Assembly (NCBI GenBank): GCA_946187475.1
Contig: CAMHRJ010000060.1
Coordinates: forward strand, 1 to 9,733
Direction: 5' to 3'
Length of the DNA stretch: 9,733 nt
Source of the DNA: an uncultured Clostridia bacterium
GTDB lineage: Bacteria; Bacillota; Clostridia; Oscillospirales; Oscillospiraceae
How positions within the stretch are numbered: the first letter of the stretch is position 1; every line of letters begins with the position of its first letter. Below, piece after piece: positions 1 through 7,272 of the stretch. A program made the position numbers and the translations under genes. Under the pieces are notes generated by a model that was not told the origin of the DNA, did not search any database, and saw only the letters and a list, made by a program, of their open reading frames with translations.

Positions 1-3000
1 TGGACGGCGTCATCGTCTATCTGGTGGACAACGAGTCCTACTTCGGCGACCGGATCTATCGCGGCGGCGAGCCTGAGGGCGAGCAGTATGCCTTCTTCGC
101 CCGTGCCGTGGCCGAGGCCATTCCCCGCCTGGACTTCCAGCCGGAAATCCTCCACTGCAACGACTGGCACACCGCCATGCTGCCCATGCTGCTGAAAACC
201 CAGTATGGCTGGCTGCCTCAGGGCAGACTGCGCACCCTGCTGACCATCCACAACATCGCCTATCAGGGCAAGTTCGGCTTCGACTACGTCCGGGAGCTGC
301 TGGGTGTGGAAGACCGGTATTTCACCTCCGAGTTCATGGAGCTGGACGGCTGCGCCAACTTCCTCAAGGCCGGCTGTGTGTTCACCGACCGGATCAATAC
401 CGTTAGTCCCACCTACGCCGCCGAGATTCAGACTCCCTGGTACGGTGAACGGCTGGAGGGCATCCTCAGTGCCCGCCAGCGGGAGATGAGCGGCATCCTC
501 AACGGCATCGACTACAGCACCTTCAATCCCGAGACGGACACCGGCATCGCCGCGAACTATACTGCCGAGGACATGTCCGGCAAGCGGGCCTGCAAGCAGC
601 AGCTCATTGAGCAGCTGGGTCTGAACGTCTCTGTGGACACGCCCATCGTGGCCATGGTCACCCGCATGACCGCCCAGAAGGGCTTCGATCTGGTTCAGTG
701 CGTGCTGGATGAGCTGATCAACACCGAGGACTTTGCCTTTGTGCTGCTGGGCACCGGCGACGCCAGCTATGAGACCTTCATGCGCGAGGCGGAGAACCGC
801 CACAAGGGCCGTGTCTGCGCCTACATCGGCTATGACGAGGCGCTGAGCCACCGGGTCTACGCCGGCGCGGATTTCCTGCTGATGCCCTCGGGCTTCGAGC
901 CCTGCGGTCTCAGCCAGATGATCGCCATGCGCTACGGCACTCTGCCCATCGTCCGGGAGACCGGCGGTCTACGCGACAGCGTGGAGCCCTACAACCGCTT
1001 CACCGGCACGGGCACCGGATTCTCCTTTGCCAACTTCAACGCCCACGAGATGGCGGAGTGCATCCGCACCGCCGTGGGTCTGTACCACATCGATTTCGGC
1101 GCTTTCGATCACCTGCGCCACAACGCCATGACCGCGGATTACAGCTTCCGCCGCTCGGCGGAGGCCTATGCCGAGCTCTATCTCGCCCTGATCGGCGCAG
1201 ACCAGAGCGCGAAGCACAATGCCGGCGACGAGCGAGACCGCTCGCCCCTGGGCGCGGTGGAGACCGGCAGCAGCGTTCAGCTCTCCGTTCGGGACGAGGC
1301 AGGCTACGTTGCCAGCGCCGTGCTGGAGGTCTATGGCGATGATTATGAGCGCTCCTACCCCATGCAGCGGGTGGATACGGGATTTACCGTGTTCGCCGCC
1401 ATGCCGGAGACGGCACAGCCCCTGTGGTATCGCTTCCTGCTGACCTATCCCGACGGCGGCAGTCAGTGGCTCTGCGCCGCAGCCGACGGACGGCACAGCG
1501 TCCTTTCTGCCGAAGCCCTGGCCGGCTTCCGGCTGACGGTCTACGAGGTCGGGTTTGAGACGCCTGCCTGGCTCCACAGCGGCGTCATGTATCAAATTTT
1601 CCCCGACCGCTTTGCCCGGGACGACTCCGACACCGCTGAGAAGGGCTTTGCCGCCCACCGCCAGCGCGGTCAGGAGGTTCATGTCCACGAGAGCTGGGAC
1701 GAGCCTGTGGAATGGCAGTGCAACATGCCCGACGGGTCTTACATGCCCATAGACTTCTATGGCGGTACCCTGAAGGGTATTGCGGGCAAGCTGAGCGAGC
1801 TGGAGGAGCTGGGCGTGACGGTACTGTATCTGACGCCCATCACGGAATGTGCCTCCAACCACCGCTATGACACCGGCAATTACGAGAACGTGGACCCGAT
1901 TCTCGGCAGCAACGAGGATTTCAAAGAACTGTGCATCGCAGCTGAGAAGCATGGGATCAAGGTGATTCTGGACGGGGTCTTTGCCCACACCGGCGCGGAC
2001 AGCAAGTACTTCAACCGCGACAAGCACTACCCCGGTGCCGGCGCATTCCACAGCGCCCGGTCCCCCTATCACAAATGGTATTCCTTCGGCGAGGAGTATA
2101 AAAACGGCTACCGCAGCTGGTGGGATTTCCCGGAGCTGCCCAGCATCAACACCGACTGCGCCGACTGGGATAAGCGCATCATTTCCGGCGACAAGAGCGT
2201 CGTGAAGACCTGGCTGCAGCGCGGCGCCTCCGGCTGGCGGCTGGATGTGGCCGACGAGATCGCCGACGAGGTACTGGACCATGTCCGCACCAGCGCCAAG
2301 GCCGAGAATCCCGACGCCGCCGTCATCGGCGAGGTCTGGGAGGACGCGGTGACCAAGTGCAGCTATGGCGCTCGCCGGCGCTATGCCCTCGGCACCTCTC
2401 TGGACAGCGTGATGAACTATCCCGCCCGTCTGGCCCTCATGACCTTCCTGCGAGGTCAGGGCAATGCCGAAGACCTGCAGAACGCTCTGTTGGAGCAGCG
2501 GCTGCACTACCCCAAGCCCTTCTACTATGCGCTGATGAACCTCACCGCCAGTCACGACGTGGAGCGCACCCGCACGGGTCTGGCCATCGACTTTGAGGCC
2601 CGGCACACGCCGCGCCAGTTCCAGGCGGATTATGTGATCACCCCGGAGATGGACGCCCTGGGTCTCAAGCGGCAGTATCTGGCCGCGGCCCTGCAGTTCT
2701 CCCTGCCGGGCATCCCGTCGATCTACTACGGCGACGAGGTGGGCATGGCCGGCTTCTGCGACCCCTTCAACCGTGCACCCTACCACGTGGAGGACACGGA
2801 GATTCGCGACTGGTACAAGCGTCTTGCCGCTCTGCGCAAGGAGCACCCTGCCCTGCAGACCGGCTCTGCTGCCATGTTCGCTCCGGCTCTGGACGTGATC
2901 GGCATCCTGCGCACCACCGCCGACGGCGCCGACGCCTTCGGTGACGGTCAGGTGCGGGAGACCATCCTCACGCTGGTGAACCGTGCGGCCAAGGAGGTCA

Positions 3001-3182
3001 CCTGCAGCTTCGATCTCTGCGATCTCAGCGTCGGTCTGGACGGCGGCGTCCGCCAGGCCCTGCAGCACGCGGGTTACACGAAGCTCCAGAGTCTCACGGA
3101 TGACGCCTGCTGCGGCTTCACCGACGGCGCAGCGGAGATCACCATGAAACCTCTGAGTGTATTGATTCTCAAGCTTGTATAA
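1..3182 (+). CDS. glgA: Glycogen synthase (GT5) fused to GH13 alpha-amylase/neopullulanase-like enzyme, 5' partial
   Basis: The frame is open from base 3 to the TAA at 3180-3182, giving 1059 residues counted from base 3. The true start lies upstream, and roughly the first 90-100 residues of GlgA (including the KxGGL motif) are missing. Residues 1 to about 400 are the synthase, which adds glucose from ADP-glucose to glycogen. They show HCNDWHT (51-57), NGID (167-170), RMTAQKG (221-227), EPCGLSQM (299-306) and RETGGLRDSV (318-327). Residues about 415-515 look like the beta-sandwich domain that precedes neopullulanase-type amylases. Residues about 520-1059 are a full GH13 enzyme: YQIFPDRF (530-537), region I D657/H662, nucleophile D748 in GWRLDVADE, acid/base E777 in VIGEVWE, H851-D852, and YYGDE (908-912). 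The catalytic residues of GH13 are intact. The substrate (cyclodextrin, pullulan or glycogen-derived maltodextrin) is inferred. No stop or frame change occurs at the junction near 1200-1260. Confidence 0.93.
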   Translation, partial: DGVIVYLVDNESYFGDRIYRGGEPEGEQYAFFARAVAEAIPRLDFQPEILHCNDWHTAMLPMLLKTQYGWLPQGRLRTLLTIHNIAYQGKFGFDYVRELLGVEDRYFTSEFMELDGCANFLKAGCVFTDRINTVSPTYAAEIQTPWYGERLEGILSARQREMSGILNGIDYSTFNPETDTGIAANYTAEDMSGKRACKQQLIEQLGLNVSVDTPIVAMVTRMTAQKGFDLVQCVLDELINTEDFAFVLLGTGDASYETFMREAENRHKGRVCAYIGYDEALSHRVYAGADFLLMPSGFEPCGLSQMIAMRYGTLPIVRETGGLRDSVEPYNRFTGTGTGFSFANFNAHEMAECIRTAVGLYHIDFGAFDHLRHNAMTADYSFRRSAEAYAELYLALIGADQSAKHNAGDERDRSPLGAVETGSSVQLSVRDEAGYVASAVLEVYGDDYERSYPMQRVDTGFTVFAAMPETAQPLWYRFLLTYPDGGSQWLCAAADGRHSVLSAEALAGFRLTVYEVGFETPAWLHSGVMYQIFPDRFARDDSDTAEKGFAAHRQRGQEVHVHESWDEPVEWQCNMPDGSYMPIDFYGGTLKGIAGKLSELEELGVTVLYLTPITECASNHRYDTGNYENVDPILGSNEDFKELCIAAEKHGIKVILDGVFAHTGADSKYFNRDKHYPGAGAFHSARSPYHKWYSFGEEYKNGYRSWWDFPELPSINTDCADWDKRIISGDKSVVKTWLQRGASGWRLDVADEIADEVLDHVRTSAKAENPDAAVIGEVWEDAVTKCSYGARRRYALGTSLDSVMNYPARLALMTFLRGQGNAEDLQNALLEQRLHYPKPFYYALMNLTASHDVERTRTGLAIDFEARHTPRQFQADYVITPEMDALGLKRQYLAAALQFSLPGIPSIYYGDEVGMAGFCDPFNRAPYHVEDTEIRDWYKRLAALRKEHPALQTGSAAMFAPALDVIGILRTTADGADAFGDGQVRETILTLVNRAAKEVTCSFDLCDLSVGLDGGVRQALQHAGYTKLQSLTDDACCGFTDGAAEITMKPLSVLILKLV

Positions 3183-3195
3183 CGGAAATACGTGC

Positions 3196-3226
3196 AAAAA
3201 TCCCACCTCTTCGGAGGTGGGATTTT
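3196..3226. terminator. Bidirectional intrinsic terminator with UUCG tetraloop
   Basis: The 9-bp GC-rich arms TCCCACCTC (3201-3209) and GAGGTGGGA (3214-3222) pair perfectly around a cTTCGg loop. The flanking A run (3197-3200) and T run (3223-3226) extend the stem to 13 bp. The hairpin sits 14-18 bases past the stop of the plus-strand glgA fusion and about 11 bases past the stop of the minus-strand DUF2207 gene. A T-rich tract follows on the plus strand and a five-T run on the minus strand, so it can serve both convergent transcripts. Confidence 0.93.
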
Positions 3227-3236
3227 GATTGTGCTG

Positions 3237-4964
3237 TTATCGGAGACCGCCGCCTCCGCCGCCGGAGAACGAACCGCCGCCGCCCCCGAAGGAGGAACTG
3301 CCTCCGGAGCTGGATGCGCCGGCCGCGACGCCTCTGGCGCCCGCAGTGCCGAAGCCGGTGGCCACCATGTAAGCCATATAGGGGTCATAGCCGTAATAGC
3401 GGTTGTCAAACTGCGGCACGGAAAGCTTCGCCTGGCGGTAAACCTGGTCGGCGATGCCCATGACCGTGGCGAAGACCAGATACTCGTCCCACAGCTTCAC
3501 TTCGATCATGGATTTCTCGGCCATGTTGTCCTCGTCCTTGAGGAACTTCTCGAAGCCGTTGACATGCTCCAGCTCTTCGTTGTAGGCCAGGGTATAGAGC
3601 TCGACGTTCCGCTTGCCCTTGCCTGTGCCGCGCTCGGAGCGGACCAGGCCCTCTTCCTTCATGCGCCGGGTACCTGCCTCCCGGACGGAGTCGAACCAGC
3701 GCTCTACGGCAGAATAGTTTTTCTTGCAGTACCGCTGGAACTCGTTCTTCTCCAGGATATGATCGTCCCGGGCCGCCGACCAGAGCATGTTATACAGATG
3801 CTGTTCGTTCAGATCGAGGATTGGCGGGGATTCGGTCAGGATGATCTTATAGGTCTGAGTCTTCTTAAAGACGCCTTTCTCAGGGCCTTCCACCACGGAG
3901 ATGATGTTCTTTTGCAGCCATTTCAGGATATAGGCAGCCACCAGGGTGGATTTCAGGAATTCCCGATTGCCCCGCAGGTCCGTCAGGAGTCTGGAAAACA
4001 GCACCAGATCCTTGCCGCATGGGATCTCCCGGTAGAACGAAACGGACTTGCTCTTTGCCCGTTTGAAGCTTTCCTCGTCCTCATAGACCTTTTTGGTTCC
4101 GAACTTGGTCAGCAGGACCACAAGCCCCGTGATCGCCGCTGTGACAAGGGCAGGAATGATCCAGAGCAGCTGTTTCAGGCCCGTATAGGAGCCGGAGCTG
4201 TGTCCCCCGTAGGAGGAGCCTTCTTCGGCATCTTCGTAAACGTCCATGAAGGTCTGGTCGGCAGCGTAGTCGTTGGTGTTCGTGAAAACACGATCGTTTT
4301 CAAACACCATCAGCAGCTGCATGCCCCGGAGGTTGGAGTTGTCCGTTTCCATGACGACCTTGCCGTCCTGAAAGGCAACTGCACCCTCGTAGCCAAAGGC
4401 CCAGATGGAGGCGTTGTCCTCCGAATAGGCGTCTGGGCCCTCCAGCGTCACGGAGGCGGAACGAATCTTCAGCGGAATGTCACTGAAGAACATATAGTTC
4501 ACACCGTAGCTGTCGGACCAACGGCTGACGAAGTTCACCACCGTGTACTGCATCGTGAAGACATGGTGGCCGTATTCGCCGATGCCGAAGCAGAGCTCAT
4601 AGCCGCTGCCGGTGGTGACGATGCCGGACTTGCCGGCTTTGTCCGAGGCGTTCACGTCCCAGGCGCCCACGTCCCGGAACACGGTTCCATTTTCCGAGAC
4701 CACCAGGTCCTGAATCGCCTGGTTGCCCCGGACATTGGAGACCTGATAATACTCCGTCCCCTCATAGGCGTCGATGTCGATCACTTCCGTGATCACGGCG
4801 TCGCCGCTGGCGTCCACCCAGCAGGTGATGTCCATGCGGTTAATAACGCTGGAAGCTGCCTGCACCCTGGGGGCAAGCACAGCAAAGAGCGCAGCAGTCA
4901 GAATCAGCGTCAGCAGCCCTGCGAAGATGCGCCGCAGGGACGCATTTCTCTTGGCAGGTAACAT
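3237..4964 (-). CDS. DUF2207 membrane protein with glycine-rich C-terminal tail
   Basis: 575 residues. Residues 1-36 are a signal peptide (positively charged start, hydrophobic core, VQA-A cleavage site). Residues about 37-235 are an extracytoplasmic DUF2207 N-terminal domain (NRMDITCWVDASGDAVITE style opening). A transmembrane helix spans about 264-286. A cytoplasmic region about 290-530 includes the family-typical LWDEYLVFATVMGIADQV (491-508). The tail (549-575) is almost pure Gly/Ser, as often seen in this family. The ATG at 4964 shares one base with the lemA stop (TGATG), so translation is probably coupled to lemA. The biochemical function of DUF2207 proteins is unknown. Pairing with LemA is common and suggests an envelope role, which is inference. 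The gene ends just before the shared terminator. Confidence 0.9.
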   Translation of the reverse strand: MLPAKRNASLRRIFAGLLTLILTAALFAVLAPRVQAASSVINRMDITCWVDASGDAVITEVIDIDAYEGTEYYQVSNVRGNQAIQDLVVSENGTVFRDVGAWDVNASDKAGKSGIVTTGSGYELCFGIGEYGHHVFTMQYTVVNFVSRWSDSYGVNYMFFSDIPLKIRSASVTLEGPDAYSEDNASIWAFGYEGAVAFQDGKVVMETDNSNLRGMQLLMVFENDRVFTNTNDYAADQTFMDVYEDAEEGSSYGGHSSGSYTGLKQLLWIIPALVTAAITGLVVLLTKFGTKKVYEDEESFKRAKSKSVSFYREIPCGKDLVLFSRLLTDLRGNREFLKSTLVAAYILKWLQKNIISVVEGPEKGVFKKTQTYKIILTESPPILDLNEQHLYNMLWSAARDDHILEKNEFQRYCKKNYSAVERWFDSVREAGTRRMKEEGLVRSERGTGKGKRNVELYTLAYNEELEHVNGFEKFLKDEDNMAEKSMIEVKLWDEYLVFATVMGIADQVYRQAKLSVPQFDNRYYGYDPYMAYMVATGFGTAGARGVAAGASSSGGSSSFGGGGGSFSGGGGGGLR

Positions 4965-5512
4965 CAGAACTTCACACTCACATTCTCGCGCTCGGCTTCG
5001 CTGATCTCGTAGTACGGCATGGGCTTGAAGCCGGCCATACCCGCGACGATGTTCGAGGGGAACATCTCGATCTTGTTCTTATACTGCTTCACGTCGTCGT
5101 TGTAGAACTGGCGGGCATAGGCGATCTTATCCTCGGTGTCCCGCAGAGCCGTCTGCAGCTCCAGGAAGTTCTGGTTGGCCTTCAGATCGGGATAGGCCTC
5201 GCCCAGAGCGAAGAGCTTGTTCAGAGCGCCGGTAATCTCGTTGGCGGAGTCGATCTTCTCCGCGACGGAGTTTGCGGTGGTGTATTTGTTTCTGGCGTGG
5301 ATGACGGCTTCCAGCACGCTGCTCTCGTGCTGGGCATAGCCCTTCACGGTCTCGATCAGATTGGGGATGAGATCGGCCCGGCGCTTGAGCTGAACGTCGA
5401 TCTGCGCGAAGCCGGCCTCCGCTTTGTTTCTGAGCTTGACCAGTCCGTTGTACTGGGTCACATAGATCAGGCCCAGCAGAACCACAACGGCAATGATAAC
5501 AATGAGTACCAT
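4964..5512 (-). CDS. lemA: LemA family membrane protein
   Basis: 182 residues, the usual size for LemA. Residues 2-20 form a single N-terminal membrane helix with almost no residues before it. The family signature follows at once: YNGLVKLRNKAEAGFAQIDV, then QLKRRADLIPNLIETVKGYA and HESSVLEAV (about 21-88). The remainder is helical, as in the LemA four-helix bundle, and should face away from the short N-terminus. The biochemical role is not established. The family is widespread and often sits next to DUF2207 or TPM-domain genes. The ATG start is supported by a GGAGGA ribosome binding site 8 bases upstream and by a consensus promoter. The TGA overlaps the ATG of the DUF2207 gene. Confidence 0.95.
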   Translation of the reverse strand: MVLIVIIAVVVLLGLIYVTQYNGLVKLRNKAEAGFAQIDVQLKRRADLIPNLIETVKGYAQHESSVLEAVIHARNKYTTANSVAEKIDSANEITGALNKLFALGEAYPDLKANQNFLELQTALRDTEDKIAYARQFYNDDVKQYKNKIEMFPSNIVAGMAGFKPMPYYEISEAERENVSVKF

Positions 5513-5520
5513 GGTTTTCT

Positions 5521-5526
5521 TCCTCC
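5521..5526 (-). promoter_or_regulatory. Ribosome binding site of lemA
   Basis: On the minus strand this reads GGAGGA, 8 bases before the ATG at 5512. It fixes the lemA start. Confidence 0.85.
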
Positions 5527-5562
5527 AGTAAGGTTATTTTGATTTGGTTTCAAATCGATTCT

Positions 5563-5591
5563 ATTATATGACACAAGCCTCAAACAATCAA
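5563..5591 (-). promoter_or_regulatory. Sigma-A-type promoter of lemA-DUF2207
   Basis: Minus strand: -35 TTGATT (5586-5591), 17-base spacer, perfect -10 TATAAT (5563-5568). Transcription should begin near 5556, giving a leader of about 45 bases before lemA. It lies in an AT-rich 116-bp gap after the AAA+ gene. No convincing terminator separates it from that gene, so read-through from the VWA/AAA+ promoter may also supply lemA. Confidence 0.82.
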
Positions 5592-5597
5592 CATGTT
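5590..5597. repeat. Palindrome AACATGTT at the lemA -35
   Basis: A perfect 8-bp palindrome overlaps the upstream edge of the lemA -35 box. On the minus strand the ten bases AAAACATGTT are identical to a stretch just upstream of the VWA-gene -35. It may be an operator, but an 8-10 bp match is weak evidence on its own. Confidence 0.35.
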
Positions 5598-5628
5598 TTG
5601 CTGAATTTGTCGAATAATTTGATGCAGT

Positions 5629-7272
5629 TTATCCGTGCGACAGCTCGGCCTGTTTTCTGCTCCAGACATAGTCGTACCAGGCGAGGAATTCTCCGCCCAG
5701 GCGCCGGACCAGAGCGCGGGCCTCATCGGGCTTGGCGGGAGCCAGGTTCAGACACTGCTGGGCCAGTTGGTACTTCCGGGCGGCGCTGAAGCGCTCCAGC
5801 TCGGCGTCGGTGAAGCTCCCCAGGGCGGAAAGCTGCTGCTGGGCCTTGAAGAACTTGAGAAAAGCCTCCGCCGGCTCTTTGCCGATGATGGGCTCCAGCA
5901 GGGCAAAATCGTTGCCGGAGCTGTCCAGCACCCGGGAGGCCAGCTCCCAGCGGCGGGGGTCCGCGTTGGGCTCGGTGCCGGTATAGGGCGTGCGAAGATA
6001 GAGATCGTTGTTGGCCAGAAACTCCAGCACATAGGGGTTGATCCGGTTCCTGACCGCCCAGGGCATCCAGTTTTCCACGGTGGTGCGAATGTACACATGG
6101 GCAAAGCGGCCGAAAAGGGGCTCTGCCAGATCGTGGGAGACCGTGGACTCGCTGCGGTCATTTCCGGCGGCGATGATGCGGGCATTCTCCGGCAGACGCC
6201 AGCGGTTATTGACGATGCGCTCCAGCACGATCTTGAAGATCACGGACTGGGTCTGCTTGGTGGCGTTGGTGAGCTCATCAAAAAAGAGAATGTGGAGCTT
6301 GCCGTCCTCGCAGAGCTTTTCCAGATGGACCAGCCAGACGGGCTTGATCTCCCGCACCTCGTCCTTGGCCTCGTTGTAGATGGTCTTGCCGTTGATGCTG
6401 TCCGGGTTCTCGTTCACCAGCTCGATGTCCAGGGCCTGGGGGTCGATCTGGCGGACACGGTCGCTCTTGCCGTCGCCGGAAAGGCCGTGGAGGAACACCG
6501 GGATGTCCGCCCGAATGTAGGCGCGGATGAGCTCCAGCTCATCGTGGGGGTCAAAGCGGAAAGCGTAGTCGTCCCGCTCCTGAAGCTCCGTTGTACGCAG
6601 TTCCTTGAGGAAGTTTCCGGCCATGTAGGCCTCCGCCTCGTCTCGGGAGAAGCCGGCAGTGATGGCATCCCGGGAAACCAGGAGCTGGGCTGCTGCGTCA
6701 TAATACCAGACGACGGGCTTTACCTCCAGGAACACCGGCTCGCCGTAGGTGCGGCAAAGGCCGCTGGAGAGCTGCAGGAAGCCCAGGGTCAGGTTCGTCT
6801 CCACCGGGACGCAGACCACCCGCTTGCCGCTCAGCTGGTATTCTTCCGCTGCGCGTCCGCCGGGAAGCGTATAGGTCTTGCCGGTCTTCTGCAGGGCTCC
6901 GGCCGGGAGGTCGTGCTCCGCCATCTCCCGGAGGCTCTCGTCCAGAATCCCGGAGGGGTATTCGCCGAACTCCGCCGTGACCACGCCCCGGTCTTCTTTC
7001 ACATTCTGCAGCTGGGCCACTTCCTCCGGCTCCAGCAGAATGGCCGGACGCAGGGCGCAGAGATCGCAGCGCTCGGTTTTTCCGAAGCGGCTGAGACTCT
7101 CGCCATCGGAGAGATAATAATTGACGTAGCCGTCCTGGTCAGCGAAAAAGCCGTCGTCATCGGAGAGGGTCCGGGCAAAATCCGTCACCGCGGCCAGGGT
7201 GCCCACCCGCTCGAAGAGCGTCAGGCCGCGTCTGCCGAAGATCTGATCGGCAGAGAGAAATCCAGCTTTCAT
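5629..7272 (-). CDS. MoxR-like AAA+ ATPase with long N-terminal extension
   Basis: 547 residues from the ATG at 7272. The AAA+ core shows Walker A GLSGDGKS (263-270), Walker B LHILFFDE (326-333), sensor-1 region AAGN (368-371), LFGRFAHVYIR (about 386-396) and a sensor-2-like DPRRW (438-442). MoxR-type ATPases remodel or activate client proteins together with a VWA partner, and that partner is encoded immediately upstream. Residues about 1-240 are not part of a normal MoxR protein. They include CDLCALRPAILL (69-80) and a stretch GEPVFLEVKPVVWYYDAAAQ (177-196) that resembles DUF6273-type domains. The start at 7272 is preferred over the ATG at 7284: it has GGAG (7279-7282) six bases upstream and makes a 4-base ATGA overlap with the VWA gene, while the earlier ATG has its AGGA directly abutting. 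The start choice changes only four residues. Confidence 0.9.
   Translation of the reverse strand: MKAGFLSADQIFGRRGLTLFERVGTLAAVTDFARTLSDDDGFFADQDGYVNYYLSDGESLSRFGKTERCDLCALRPAILLEPEEVAQLQNVKEDRGVVTAEFGEYPSGILDESLREMAEHDLPAGALQKTGKTYTLPGGRAAEEYQLSGKRVVCVPVETNLTLGFLQLSSGLCRTYGEPVFLEVKPVVWYYDAAAQLLVSRDAITAGFSRDEAEAYMAGNFLKELRTTELQERDDYAFRFDPHDELELIRAYIRADIPVFLHGLSGDGKSDRVRQIDPQALDIELVNENPDSINGKTIYNEAKDEVREIKPVWLVHLEKLCEDGKLHILFFDELTNATKQTQSVIFKIVLERIVNNRWRLPENARIIAAGNDRSESTVSHDLAEPLFGRFAHVYIRTTVENWMPWAVRNRINPYVLEFLANNDLYLRTPYTGTEPNADPRRWELASRVLDSSGNDFALLEPIIGKEPAEAFLKFFKAQQQLSALGSFTDAELERFSAARKYQLAQQCLNLAPAKPDEARALVRRLGGEFLAWYDYVWSRKQAELSHG

Noticed and set aside
969..3206. A 745-codon open frame on the minus strand opposite the glgA fusion
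   Set aside because: It lies entirely antisense to conserved GT5 and GH13 motifs, has the Gly/Val/Ala/His-rich composition typical of reverse-strand shadows in GC-rich genes, has no recognisable domain, and runs through the terminator.
3192..4961. A 589-codon open frame on the plus strand opposite the DUF2207 gene
   Set aside because: It starts inside the terminator hairpin and mirrors a protein with clear signal peptide, membrane and family features. Its own translation shows no family resemblance.
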